This document shows positions 33,867-42,903 of a stretch of DNA of 64,000 nt, piece after piece (positions within the stretch are counted from its first letter, which is position 1; each line of letters opens with the position of its first letter). The notes beneath the pieces were generated by a model, which was not told where the DNA came from, searched no databases, and saw only the letters and a list, made by a program, of their open reading frames with translations. This stretch comes from Rhizobium sp. P32RR-XVIII (GTDB lineage Bacteria; Pseudomonadota; Alphaproteobacteria; Rhizobiales; Rhizobiaceae), in NCBI RefSeq assembly GCF_012641395.1, contig NZ_JABAIH010000017.1, positions 25,082 to 89,081 on the forward strand, given 5' to 3'. The position numbers and the translations under genes were made by a program.

Positions 33867-34883
33867 TTACTTGTCCGGGAGGTTCATCGCCTCCAGACGC
33901 GATGGTGCCAGCTTCGCCTTGTTTGTCGTCGCATCGTAGTAGTCCAGCACGTTGCTCTTATCGATCATGGGTGCTGGGAAGGAGATGTTCTTAGGGATCG
34001 GCTTGCTTTCCAGGACGCGGACGGCCGCCTCGACGCCTTCGACACCGAACGGATGGTACGACATCACCATCGCAAGCTTCTCTTCGTAGATCGCCTTGAG
34101 CGTTTCGTTGGCGACGCCGTCATATCCGACCACGAACATCTCCTTTTCGCGGCCAGCCTCGTGAATGGCCTGAATCGCACCGAGCGCCATGTCTTCAGAG
34201 TGGACATAGACGCCGTCCACCTTTTCGTTGGCCTGGAGCATGTCCTCCATGCCCTTCAGCGCTTTCGCACGGTCGTAATCAGCCATAACGTGCCCGACGA
34301 TCTTGATGTCCGGCACCTTATCGATAACGTCGTGCCAGCCCTTGCCGCGGTTCTGGTTCACCGTCGAGCCGGGGCTGCCTTCGATCTGCACCACGTTGCC
34401 CTTGCCGTTTAGTCTTTTCACGAAATACTCGCCTGCGGTTCTGCCCGAATCGAAGGAGTCAACGCTCAACTGCACTGCCCAGTCGACATCTCCCACCAGA
34501 CCAGAACTCAATACGATGACCGGTATGCCTGCCTTATTTGCTTCACGTACCGCTGGCGCGATTGCTTCGGAAAAGTAGGTGCTGATCAGGATCGCATCGA
34601 CCTGCCGTGTAACGAGGTCCTCGATATCGCTGATCTGCTTTGCAGGGCGGTTGGCCGCGTCCAAAACCACGGTTTCCAGGCCATACTTCTTGGCCGTGGT
34701 CACAACGCCTTCCCGCTGTTCCCGTATCCACTGGGTCGTTACGAACGACTGCGTGAACCCAATCGTCTTTCCGGCGAGAGATTGTGCGAACGCGGAGCGT
34801 CCGATCCAGGGTGCCACGAGTCCGGCGGCGACTCCGGTCTGCAGGAACGTACGACGGCTCAGTTTACCTTTGTCGAAAGTCAT
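33867..34883 (-). CDS. Sugar ABC transporter substrate-binding protein (ribose/xylose type)
   Basis: A 338-residue periplasmic binding protein of the RbsB-like type 1 fold. The N-terminus has a twin-arginine signal (KLSRRTFLQTGVAAG, cleavage after about SAFAQ), so it is exported folded by Tat. The body begins KTIGFTQSFVTTQW and contains VDAILISTYF, AGIPVIVLSSGL, VQIEGSPGSTVNQNRGKGW and VVGYDGVANETLKAI, as in ribose/autoinducer-2 type binders. A strong GGGAGGAAA site precedes ATG 34883. It works with the permease and ATPase encoded immediately upstream. The ligand is not determinable from sequence; a pentose, tetrose or polyol is likely. Confidence 0.88.
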   Translation of the reverse strand: MTFDKGKLSRRTFLQTGVAAGLVAPWIGRSAFAQSLAGKTIGFTQSFVTTQWIREQREGVVTTAKKYGLETVVLDAANRPAKQISDIEDLVTRQVDAILISTYFSEAIAPAVREANKAGIPVIVLSSGLVGDVDWAVQLSVDSFDSGRTAGEYFVKRLNGKGNVVQIEGSPGSTVNQNRGKGWHDVIDKVPDIKIVGHVMADYDRAKALKGMEDMLQANEKVDGVYVHSEDMALGAIQAIHEAGREKEMFVVGYDGVANETLKAIYEEKLAMVMSYHPFGVEGVEAAVRVLESKPIPKNISFPAPMIDKSNVLDYYDATTNKAKLAPSRLEAMNLPDK

Positions 34884-34895
34884 TGGTTTCCTCCC

Positions 34896-35894
34896 TTAGC
34901 GCTTTCGTGTTTCACTGATGATTACTGCCGCAATAATAATCAGACCCTTAAGCAGCATTTGCGTATACGGCGAAATACCGAGCAAGTTCAGTATGTTAGA
35001 CAGGAACGCCAAGATCAAGACGCCAACGACAGTCCCTCGGACGGAGCCCTTGCCTCCATCGAAGGTCATGCCGCCGATAAGGCATGCCGCAATGGCGTCC
35101 AGTTCATACAGATTGCCCGCATTCGGATCGCCTACCCCGAGGCGTGCCGTCAGCACGATTCCACTGATGCCCGCGAGAAGGCCGCTGACGCCGTAAACGA
35201 GGATCTGGTTCAATTTCGTGCGAATTCCCGAAAGCCGTGCTGCTTCCTCGTTGGCACCGACTGCATATACCTCGCGTCCGAAGATCGTGCTTCGAAGGAC
35301 GAAATGTCCGACGACGGCGCAAAGCAGGAAGACGATGACCGCGACAGGGACGACGCCGACCGACGATGATCCGAGGCTCTGAACAACGTCCGGCATGTTC
35401 TCGGCGACGAGCGGGCTTCCGTCCGAGTAAATGAAGACCAGGCCTCTGACGAAGATCATCATCCCCAATGTGGCAATAAACGGCTGTAGTCGGACTTGGG
35501 CGATGAGAAGACCGTTTACCACGCCAAGCAGTACCGCAGCCCCAATTGGAGCGATCAGCCAGCCGGCGACCCCATACGGCATCATCCCCGCCATGAGCAC
35601 GCTCGATATGCCGACCAGAGAACCCACTGACAGATCGATGCCTCTGTTCAGGATGACGAAAGTCATGCCGATGCTGACGATGCCGACCATGCTGGCACCG
35701 CGGAGGACGTTGAAGAAGTTCGTGACACTCAGGAAGTGGGGCGAGAGGATGCTTCCCACGCCAAGGAGAAGAAATAGCGCGAGGATGTTTGTCAGCGCCA
35801 CGCTGTGGTGCGTTAGCCACGCCTTGATGTCCTTGTGCGGTTGCTGCGTTTCTGCGCCAGCTACGGCAGTGGACGGTCGATTAATGCTTGTCAT
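34896..35894 (-). CDS. Sugar ABC transporter permease (RbsC type)
   Basis: A 332-residue integral membrane protein with about eight to ten hydrophobic segments, typical of the BPD_transp_2 family. Landmarks are ILNRGIDLSVGSLVGISSVL, ATLGMMIFVRGLVFIYSDG and the ATPase-contact EEAARLSGIRTKLNQILVY. It begins 13 bases inside the ATPase gene and ends 13 bases before the binding protein gene, so the three are co-translated. GGGGGAGC serves as ribosome site. Confidence 0.9.
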   Translation of the reverse strand: MTSINRPSTAVAGAETQQPHKDIKAWLTHHSVALTNILALFLLLGVGSILSPHFLSVTNFFNVLRGASMVGIVSIGMTFVILNRGIDLSVGSLVGISSVLMAGMMPYGVAGWLIAPIGAAVLLGVVNGLLIAQVRLQPFIATLGMMIFVRGLVFIYSDGSPLVAENMPDVVQSLGSSSVGVVPVAVIVFLLCAVVGHFVLRSTIFGREVYAVGANEEAARLSGIRTKLNQILVYGVSGLLAGISGIVLTARLGVGDPNAGNLYELDAIAACLIGGMTFDGGKGSVRGTVVGVLILAFLSNILNLLGISPYTQMLLKGLIIIAAVIISETRKR

Positions 35895-37401
35895 TGTTCA
35901 AGCTCCCCCGGCTCGACGGAACTGCCAGCGCGATAACGGCAGCCTCGGTTGTTTCGGACGCGACGACTTCTCCGCTGATCCGGCCTTCGCACATCACCAT
36001 CACGCGATCGCTGATGTTGATGACCTCGGGCAGTTCCGATGAGATCATCAGGATCGCGCAGCCTTCGTCTGCAAGACGGTGGATGAGGCCGTAGATGTCA
36101 CGCTTAGCGCCGACATCGATGCCGCGGGTGGGCTCGTCGAAGATGATGACCTTGGGCTGCTGCAAGAGCCAACGGGCGATAACGCACTTCTGTTGGTTGC
36201 CGCCGCTTAATTGGCCGGCCGGCTGTTCCACCGAGGTCGCCACGATTTTGAGCTGCTTCACGAATTCCGAAGCGGCTGCGCGTTCAGCAGTGGTGCGAAG
36301 CACGCCCACTTTTGAAAACTTCCGACGGCCCGCAAGCGTTATGTTATGGGCGACAGACATCGACCGCAGCACGGAATCGTGTCGGTCCTCCGCCAGGTAC
36401 GCAATGCCGCTCGCCACCGCATCCGCCGGGCTCGACGGGCGGACCTGCCGTCCCTCTAGCGCGAGATCCCCGGACGTGATGATACTTGCACCGCAGAGGG
36501 AGCGCGCTAGCTCCGTCCTCCCAGCACCAACAAGGCCGGCCAATCCAACAATTTCACCTCGCCGTAGGGTCAGCGAGACGTCCTTGAAGCCCGGGCCGGA
36601 CAAGTTGGCGGCTTCGAGGACAACGTCGCCAGCCTTGCCGTTTCGGCGGGACGGGAAGTGAGAGCCTAACTCGCGACCTACCATGAGCCGTATCAGATCG
36701 GCCTTGGTCGTCTCAGCGATCGTGTTCGTCGTCACCAGCGAGCCATCGCGAAGGACGGTTACGCGATCGGCGATCTGGAAAATCTCGTCGAGATGGTGGG
36801 AAATGTAGATGAAGGCTACATTTCGCTCCTTGAGACGTCGGATGATCGAAAAGAGATTGTCGGTTTCGACCGGTGTCAGGCTTGCTGTCGGCTCGTCCAA
36901 GACGATCAGCTTTGCGTTCTGGCTAATGGCACGTGCCAGCTGAACCAGTTGGCGCTGCGCGATGCTGAGCTTTTCGATCGGTGTCGAAGCATCAAATGAA
37001 ACACCGACGTCCCTCAGAATGGTGTTCACTTTCTCGTGGAGTGAGCCGTAATCTACGACAAAGCCGCCCTTACGTGGCAAACGCCCCATCAGGACATTTT
37101 CGGCGATGCTCAGCGGCGGTGCGACTTTCGGCTCCTGATGCATCATCGCTATTCCGGCATCGATAGCCTTGGAGGGATTGCGTAGATCGCGCTCCTTCCC
37201 GTCGATCCAGATTGTCCCCGATGTCGGTGGGAAATTACCGCTCAAGATATTCATGAGCGTCGACTTCCCGGCCCCGTTTTCGCCGATGAGGGCGTGAACC
37301 TCCCCGCTGTCGATATCGAAATCGATGTTTCGAAGGACCGTCGTAACTCCGAAGATCTTGGTAATCTGTCTTGCGCTAAGCAATTTCGTGTGTTGGAGCA
37401 T
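35881..37401 (-). CDS. Sugar ABC transporter ATPase (RbsA type, two NBDs)
   Basis: A 506-residue protein with tandem nucleotide-binding domains. NBD1 has Walker A GENGAGKST (about 38), signature LSIAQRQLVQLARA (about 144) and Walker B LIVLDEPTASL. NBD2 has a degenerate Walker A (GLVGAGRTE, about 290) with signature LSGGNQQKCVIARWL and Walker B VIIFDEPTRGIDVG. The degenerate second site is normal for the carbohydrate-uptake CUT2 subfamily. AGGAGGAAAC precedes ATG 37401. It powers import through the adjacent permease. Confidence 0.93.
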   Translation of the reverse strand: MLQHTKLLSARQITKIFGVTTVLRNIDFDIDSGEVHALIGENGAGKSTLMNILSGNFPPTSGTIWIDGKERDLRNPSKAIDAGIAMMHQEPKVAPPLSIAENVLMGRLPRKGGFVVDYGSLHEKVNTILRDVGVSFDASTPIEKLSIAQRQLVQLARAISQNAKLIVLDEPTASLTPVETDNLFSIIRRLKERNVAFIYISHHLDEIFQIADRVTVLRDGSLVTTNTIAETTKADLIRLMVGRELGSHFPSRRNGKAGDVVLEAANLSGPGFKDVSLTLRRGEIVGLAGLVGAGRTELARSLCGASIITSGDLALEGRQVRPSSPADAVASGIAYLAEDRHDSVLRSMSVAHNITLAGRRKFSKVGVLRTTAERAAASEFVKQLKIVATSVEQPAGQLSGGNQQKCVIARWLLQQPKVIIFDEPTRGIDVGAKRDIYGLIHRLADEGCAILMISSELPEVINISDRVMVMCEGRISGEVVASETTEAAVIALAVPSSRGSLNNDKH

Positions 37402-37442
37402 GTTTCCTCCTTAGCTCCTGGTGTGTCTTTCTCCTGTGCCCC

Positions 37443-38066
37443 TCAACCCTGACTGTCGTTGGCGATTGCTTCGATGAGCTTGGCGAGGGCGAGCATGCCC
37501 GGGTCGTCGAGCCCGATGGTGGCGTTAGCGAACATGCGCGCGCGGCCCATGCGGTTTGGTTTCTGGCGAAACTCGTCGAGGGCGGCATGCGCGCCTCTGC
37601 GCGCCGCTTCGGCCGCAGACTGTTGATCGTTACATTCCGCGATCGCGATCGCGACGGCATGGAGGCCATCGAGAATGGTCTTGTCGCCCAACGACGCTCC
37701 GCCTCGTGCCGCCATTTTCTGCTGGGCTTCGGCCAACAATCCGCCCAGTGCGGACCAGTCGACTTCCTTGTTTTCCTGGGTTGCTTTGCCGACGCTCATC
37801 AGCCCCGTCGCCAACAAGGTTCCGAGGCTGGAACCGGTTGACGATGCAGCTGTTTGGGCAAGCACCAGGCAGGTAGCACCCACTGTTTCGCTCTTGTCGG
37901 CATTTGCGCGGTCGGCCAGCGCCTTGAGAACGCGCGCAAGCATGCTGCCCGTGTCCCCATCCCCGATACGAGCATCTGCTTCGTTTAGAACCGATTTCAG
38001 TTCATCCATTGCAACGGAAGCCTTCAATGCCGTGCTGCGCACGTGGGAACTGGTAAAGCCAGTCAT
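37443..38066 (-). CDS. Dihydroxyacetone kinase subunit DhaL-like
   Basis: A 207-residue nucleotide-binding subunit of the dihydroxyacetone kinase family. DARIGDGDTGSML (Asp31, Asp36, Asp38) is the Mg/nucleotide-binding cluster, almost in register with E. coli DhaL. ASSTGSSLGTLLATGLM and GGASLGDKTILDGLHA are the other family boxes. ATG 38066 overlaps the dhaK stop as ATGA. With DhaK it would phosphorylate dihydroxyacetone or a related ketose such as erythrulose. No DhaM/PTS gene is present in the window, so ATP is the simpler phosphate donor. Confidence 0.87.
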   Translation of the reverse strand: MTGFTSSHVRSTALKASVAMDELKSVLNEADARIGDGDTGSMLARVLKALADRANADKSETVGATCLVLAQTAASSTGSSLGTLLATGLMSVGKATQENKEVDWSALGGLLAEAQQKMAARGGASLGDKTILDGLHAVAIAIAECNDQQSAAEAARRGAHAALDEFRQKPNRMGRARMFANATIGLDDPGMLALAKLIEAIANDSQG

Positions 38067-39061
38067 CTGGTCACCTGCCAAAACGGGCAGCTTGCCGGGG
38101 CTGCCAACAATTTATGAAGTTCATCGTCGGCAAAGCAAAGCGATATCGACGCGCCCGCCATCTCCATGCTGGTGACGTAGCGGCCTACCAGAGACGAGAC
38201 GACGCGGTATCCGCGTCGACGAAGTTCGGCAGAAGCTCTCCGGTAAAGGATGAAAAGCTCTTCCTGTGAAGTCGCCCCGAGGCTGTTCACGATGATGGAC
38301 ACCGTGTCTCCAGCCTCATCCGGCTTATCAGCAAGGAGGCGGTCGAGCATCTCATCGACCAGATCGTCCGCCGGCTTCATCCGGTCGCGCCAGAGCCCAG
38401 GCTCACCATGAATGCCGAGACCCATCTCGATCTCGCCGGCGGCGATCTCGAAACTAGGCTTGCCGGCTCCGGGAACTTTGCATCCGGAAAGGGCCAAACC
38501 GATCGTCCGCGTTCTCCGGATGACCTTCTGAGCCACGGTTGTGACTTCCTCCAGCGAGCGTCCCTCGTCCGCCGCCGCTCCAGCGGCTTTGTAGGCGTAG
38601 ACGATACCTGCCACACCGCGTCTCTTCGTTGCTTCAGCAGGACCCGCGCTGGCAATGTCATCGCAACCCAGTACCGATGTCGTGTCAATCTTTCCCTCAA
38701 GAAGTTCGCCGGCCATATCGAAGTTCATCCGATCGCCCCCGTAGTTGCCATAAAGGCGCAAAACGCCCTTACCGCTGTTCGCCGTTTGAATGGCTCGCAT
38801 GCAGGAGCCAACGCTTGGACCTTCGAAAACATCGCCTACTGCGCAGGCATCGAGAAGTCCCTTGCCGACGTATCCGGTGAACAACGGAAGATGTCCCGAG
38901 CCACCTCCGGTGACGATCCCGACCTTTCCGGGACGAAGCGGGGTCACCGCGCGTATCACGCGCAGGTTCTCACCGTCCCTGCACAGGTGGGGATTTGCGT
39001 CGACGAAGCCATCGAGCATCTCGTCGACGAAGTTGTTCGGGTCGTTCATCAATTTTTGCAT
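38063..39061 (-). CDS. Dihydroxyacetone kinase subunit DhaK-like
   Basis: A 332-residue substrate-binding subunit. IVTGGGSGHLPLFTGYVG (about 50) and YGGDRMNFDMA are the substrate loops. His218 in LGIHGEPG matches the His that forms a hemiaminal with the carbonyl substrate in E. coli DhaK, so the ligand should be a small ketose or aldose in carbonyl form. Family members also act on D- or L-erythrulose and other C3-C4 ketoses. The start at 39061 has AAAGG 7 bases upstream; a GTG at 39076 is less likely. It lies between the ThDP enzyme and DhaL genes. Confidence 0.88.
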   Translation of the reverse strand: MQKLMNDPNNFVDEMLDGFVDANPHLCRDGENLRVIRAVTPLRPGKVGIVTGGGSGHLPLFTGYVGKGLLDACAVGDVFEGPSVGSCMRAIQTANSGKGVLRLYGNYGGDRMNFDMAGELLEGKIDTTSVLGCDDIASAGPAEATKRRGVAGIVYAYKAAGAAADEGRSLEEVTTVAQKVIRRTRTIGLALSGCKVPGAGKPSFEIAAGEIEMGLGIHGEPGLWRDRMKPADDLVDEMLDRLLADKPDEAGDTVSIIVNSLGATSQEELFILYRRASAELRRRGYRVVSSLVGRYVTSMEMAGASISLCFADDELHKLLAAPASCPFWQVTR

Positions 39062-39082
39062 TGTGTGACCTTTCACGCCATC

Positions 39083-40822
39083 CTAGTAGGCCAGCGCCGA
39101 GTTAGCTTCGAAACTGGTGATCGGCGGGTAAGCACGTTCGTCGGTGACAATATCGAGAAGCACGGTCCGGTCGGCGGAAAATGCTTCCTTCAAAGCAGGC
39201 AGGAAGTCGCTTGGCTTCTCGATGCGAATACCTTCGCAGCCGCATGCGCGCGCAATGGCAGCATGGTCCACCGGCGCGAAATCGCAGACGTCCGTGTAGG
39301 CTCCGAAACCCACCTTCTCGGCATGCTTCTGATAGCCGAGAATCTGGTTGTTCAAGACGGCGACGACGACATTGATGCCCATTCGGCGGGCGGTCTCCAG
39401 CTCAGACCAAACATGCGCGAAACCGCCGTCGCCTGTCAGGCAGAACACTTTCGAGTTAGGACGCGCGACCTTCGCGCCCATTGCCAATGGAAGACCCCAA
39501 CCGAGCCCGGCAAGACCGCGTGGAGAGATGATGCGCTGACCGGCCTTTCGGGACGTCAGGAAGTTCGCGACCCAGATCGACGAGTAGCTCGCGTCGGCAA
39601 CCACGATCGTGTCTTCGTCGAGAACGGTGTCGAGATCGCGCATGAGACGTTCCGGACGGATCGGAGTGGCTTCCGACGATGACTGGGACCCAGCTTCGCT
39701 AGACGATCTGCGTCCCGCCGCGATCTCGCTTTCGATCTCAGCCCGCCGTTCGGTACGACGCGACAAATCCTTGCCCGCCAGAGCCTCCTTCAGAGCGGCC
39801 AGCGTCAGCTTCGCATCGCCTGTCAGGCGAAGTGCTTCATAATTGCGGCCGATCTCCTGGCCGTCGATATCGATGTGAATGTACTTCGCGTTCTTGGGAT
39901 AGAGGGTCCAGCTGTCGGTGCCGTTCTGGTTGGTCCGGTTTCCGACGAGGAGCACAACGTCCGCATTGGTAACCATCGAACGAAGGTCCTTGGTCAAACC
40001 GCGCGTACCCATGAAGTACCCGACGACGCCGACCGAGAGCGGATGGCGCTCGTCGACCGACCCCTTGCCCATAACGGTCGTAGCGACCGGCAGCGACGCC
40101 GTCTCCTGAAGTGCCGCAAGCTCCGGACCTGCGTCAGAGAGATGGATACCACCACCTGCGATGATCAAAGGCTTGGAAGCCCCGGCGAGAAGCTCGGCGG
40201 CCTTGGCGATCTGAGCGGGATCCGCGCTAACGCGGTCCAGGGGGAAATGACCGAGGCTGGCCTGACGCGGAGCGGTGTCGGAATCCAGGACTTCGTTGAA
40301 GAGGTCCATTGGCACGATAAGCACGGCCGGTCCGGGGCGGCCCGAGGCTGCAGCCGTGAACGCCATATCGACGTAATCGTCGATGCGGCTGGCGTCTGTC
40401 AACCGCTTGATCCACTTGGCCGAGCCTTTGAAGATTTCCAGATGGTCGAGTTCCTGGAAGGCATTCTTGTCCGTAAACGCGCGGCTGACGTCCTGGACTA
40501 CAGCGACGATCGGAACCGAAGCCTTGAGTGCTTCGGCGAGGCCGGGCACGAGCAGGGTCGCAGCCGGACCGTTCTGCGCTGTTACAACAGGCACCTTTCG
40601 GGAGATGCGGGCGTAGCCATCAGCCATGACCGTGCCTGCGTTTTCGGTTCGGTAGCCAACTTGACGAATGCCGTAGTCCGGCGCGGCAAGGATCAACGCC
40701 GAGGGAATGCTTTGGCCGAAAATGTACTCCACGCCGTGACGGTGCAGTGCGGCGGCGAAAACCTGAGCGGCCGTAAGGGTGTTGTTAAGCGGCTCACGTG
40801 CCGGGGATTTCACAGACTGCAT
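39083..40822 (-). CDS. Thiamine-diphosphate-dependent enzyme (acetolactate synthase/2-hydroxyacyl-CoA lyase superfamily)
   Basis: A 579-residue three-domain ThDP enzyme. The N-terminal Pyr domain has catalytic Glu60 in GYRTENAGTVMADGYAR, the middle domain spans about 195-340, and the C-terminal PP domain has the metal/ThDP motif LTGDGGFAHVWSELETA through AVLNNQ (about 460-488). A Ser/Glu-rich linker (SSSEAGSQSSSE) near 390 is unusual. Family members include acetolactate synthase, oxalyl-CoA decarboxylase, 2-hydroxyacyl-CoA lyase and sulfoacetaldehyde acetyltransferase. Beside two CoA-transferases, a lyase acting on an acyl-CoA is attractive, but sequence alone does not decide. GGAGG lies 5 bases before ATG 40822. 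Confidence 0.85.
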   Translation of the reverse strand: MQSVKSPAREPLNNTLTAAQVFAAALHRHGVEYIFGQSIPSALILAAPDYGIRQVGYRTENAGTVMADGYARISRKVPVVTAQNGPAATLLVPGLAEALKASVPIVAVVQDVSRAFTDKNAFQELDHLEIFKGSAKWIKRLTDASRIDDYVDMAFTAAASGRPGPAVLIVPMDLFNEVLDSDTAPRQASLGHFPLDRVSADPAQIAKAAELLAGASKPLIIAGGGIHLSDAGPELAALQETASLPVATTVMGKGSVDERHPLSVGVVGYFMGTRGLTKDLRSMVTNADVVLLVGNRTNQNGTDSWTLYPKNAKYIHIDIDGQEIGRNYEALRLTGDAKLTLAALKEALAGKDLSRRTERRAEIESEIAAGRRSSSEAGSQSSSEATPIRPERLMRDLDTVLDEDTIVVADASYSSIWVANFLTSRKAGQRIISPRGLAGLGWGLPLAMGAKVARPNSKVFCLTGDGGFAHVWSELETARRMGINVVVAVLNNQILGYQKHAEKVGFGAYTDVCDFAPVDHAAIARACGCEGIRIEKPSDFLPALKEAFSADRTVLLDIVTDERAYPPITSFEANSALAY

Positions 40823-40850
40823 ATTATCCTCCAAATGTTCGCGCGGTACA

Positions 40851-42038
40851 TCAGACGGCACGGCTGGTTCTCAAAGTTTCGACTTCGTCGGGGTGAAGAT
40901 CGAGCCAATCCGCGAGCACTTCGTCGGTATGCTCGCCCAGGCGCGGTGCGGGGGAAACCTGCTGTCTCTCGCTACCCATTTTGATGACTGGCCCGCTCAT
41001 CGCAATTAATCCGAGCGACGGATGGTCGACATCGATGATGTTGCCGGCTTCGCGCATGTAGGGGTTTTCGACCACGTCTTTGATGGTTGACACCTTGGCC
41101 GACGGCAGATCGGCCCGGTTCAGAGCTTGGACGGCTTCATCCGCCGGGACATTGGAAATCCATTCGGCTACAAGTGCTTCGGTCGCCTCGACGTTTTGCA
41201 TACGCGCCGCCAACGTGCTGAACCTCGGGTCCTGCAGGAGTCCAGGCTTCCCGATCATTTCGGCGAAGCGTTTGAAGGGCTGATCAGCCCCGGCCATAAC
41301 GTGGACCCAAGCACCATCCTGAGCGCGGAATGTATTAGACGGCGCTGTATACCGATCTCGGTTACCCGCTCTGGTTCGGATCGCGCCGAGGGATACGTAT
41401 TCCGGGATCGCCGTCATGAGCAGCGAAACCGCGCTACTCATTAGGCTGACATCGACCATCCGCCCCTTGCCAGTTTTGTGACGTTCCTGGAGAGCGGCCA
41501 GAATACCGATGCACGAGTAAAGCGCCGTGCTGTAGTCGACGACAAATGTGCCCGCTTGCATCGGCGAGCCGTCCGGCGACCCCGTCAAATCCATGAGACC
41601 AGATGTTGCCTGCGCAATACCGTCGAAGCATGGCTGAGATGCCATCGACGTCGTCTGTCCGTAACCGGAGATACGCGCCATGATAAGCCGAGGGTTGATA
41701 GTGTGAAGTTCCTCCCAGCTACACCCCATGCGCTCCATCGTACCCGGACGGAAATTCTCGACGAGGACGTCGGCTTCCGCTGCGAGACGGCGCAACAGGA
41801 CCTGAGCTTCCGGATTTCGAAAGTCCAGTGTCATCCCCCGCTTGTTCCGATTGAACATTAGATAGTACAGGCTCGCGCCGTTCATCTCGGGCTGGAACGC
41901 GCGGGTATCGTCACCCAGTGTGGGTCGCTCCACCTTGACGACGTCTGCGCCGAGGTCTCCTAGGACGGTTGTGCAGTGTGGCCCGGCGATAAAACGCGAG
42001 AGGTCGAGCACCTTCAGGCCAGCCAGCGGCTTGCTCAT
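40851..42038 (-). CDS. CaiB/BaiF (type III) CoA-transferase
   Basis: A 395-residue family III CoA-transferase. The N-terminus GLKVLDLSRFIAGPHCTTVL with DLGADVVKVERP is diagnostic. Asp168 in FVVDYSTALYS is in the position of the catalytic Asp of formyl-CoA transferase. GKGRMVDVSLMSSAV and the C-terminal LGEHTDEVLADWL are also typical. It would move CoA between a carboxylic acid and an acyl-CoA donor. Formyl-CoA/oxalate-type transferases often pair with ThDP lyases, and a ThDP enzyme is the next gene (28 bases downstream). The true acceptor is unknown. Confidence 0.9.
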   Translation of the reverse strand: MSKPLAGLKVLDLSRFIAGPHCTTVLGDLGADVVKVERPTLGDDTRAFQPEMNGASLYYLMFNRNKRGMTLDFRNPEAQVLLRRLAAEADVLVENFRPGTMERMGCSWEELHTINPRLIMARISGYGQTTSMASQPCFDGIAQATSGLMDLTGSPDGSPMQAGTFVVDYSTALYSCIGILAALQERHKTGKGRMVDVSLMSSAVSLLMTAIPEYVSLGAIRTRAGNRDRYTAPSNTFRAQDGAWVHVMAGADQPFKRFAEMIGKPGLLQDPRFSTLAARMQNVEATEALVAEWISNVPADEAVQALNRADLPSAKVSTIKDVVENPYMREAGNIIDVDHPSLGLIAMSGPVIKMGSERQQVSPAPRLGEHTDEVLADWLDLHPDEVETLRTSRAV

Positions 42039-42099
42039 GTTCTTCGTCTTTCAATTTAGCGTATGTGACTTGCAAATGGTCCGTACCGGACCGTTGCGC

Positions 42100-42903
42100 T
42101 TACGCGCGCAGCAGCGATCGATCTTTATCGATATGCGTCCGGATCAACTGAACCTGTTCGGGCGTTGGTTCCGGAGTAGACTTGGGTGAGCCATCGGACT
42201 CCGGCATGAAGCCCATGAGGTCGTGCACTTCTTCGAGGGCCACACCGGGATGCAGAGACCTCAAGCGCATCGAGCCGCCGGTCCCCTTGAAATCGAACAC
42301 GGCCTTATCGGTTACGCACAGCTGTGGACCGGGGCCAGACAGGTTGTAGCGCTCTCGGCTGACCCCTCGCCGCTGATGGCCGAAGCTCGTTACGAAGTCG
42401 ACCTCCTCGACAAAAGTGCGACGGCTGAGGTCAACGACGATGATCGGCTTGCGGACGAAAGCCAGATGCTCGGGCTGCGCGAGGCATCCGATGAGGCGGG
42501 CGCGGATGCTGCCATCGGGATTATTGATACGAGTAATATTCAGATTGCCATAGCGATCAACCTGCGCGGCGGACTCGAACGAGACATCAAAACGCCCATG
42601 GGCGAGCATGTCGATCTTCTGGGACGTCTCGGTGAGCTGGCTTGCGCATCTCCACCGCGTGAAAGAGTCCTGAAGCCAGCTCTCCGGCATCTTGTCCAGA
42701 TCGGGCGAAAGAAGGTTGCCCCAGTAGAGTGAAGCATTCGGCGCGTGAGCGCTCTGCGCTAGCTTTACAGCCACCACGGGAAGTCCGACAGCAAGGGTAA
42801 AGGGCCGCCCCGCCGTGCCGACGCCTGTGAAGACAAGGTCATCGTCCTGAATTTCACGAGCGATGACCGAAGCCATCAGTTCATTAGTAGAGTAATCAGT
42901 CAT
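42100..42903 (-). CDS. CoA-transferase-like subunit B (glutaconate CoA-transferase/IpdB type)
   Basis: A 267-residue beta-type subunit: LVFTGVGTAGRPFTLAVGLP at the start, then IDMLAHGRFDVSFESAAQVD, RYGNLNITRI and a C-terminal LRSLHPGVALEEVHDLMGF. The last segment is typical of glutaconate-type subunits. Where glutaconate CoA-transferase has its catalytic Glu (an ESG-like triplet after the first strand pair), I read LYWGNL, with no Glu. This recalls hydrolase-like relatives such as IpdAB, so CoA transfer should not be assumed. The ATG overlaps subunit A's stop as ATGA. Confidence 0.8.
   Translation of the reverse strand: MTDYSTNELMASVIAREIQDDDLVFTGVGTAGRPFTLAVGLPVVAVKLAQSAHAPNASLYWGNLLSPDLDKMPESWLQDSFTRWRCASQLTETSQKIDMLAHGRFDVSFESAAQVDRYGNLNITRINNPDGSIRARLIGCLAQPEHLAFVRKPIIVVDLSRRTFVEEVDFVTSFGHQRRGVSRERYNLSGPGPQLCVTDKAVFDFKGTGGSMRLRSLHPGVALEEVHDLMGFMPESDGSPKSTPEPTPEQVQLIRTHIDKDRSLLRA

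Noticed and set aside
38408..39682. 424-codon open frame opposite dhaK and the ThDP gene
   Set aside because: Spans two genes on the other strand with clear catalytic residues; no ribosome site and no family pattern.
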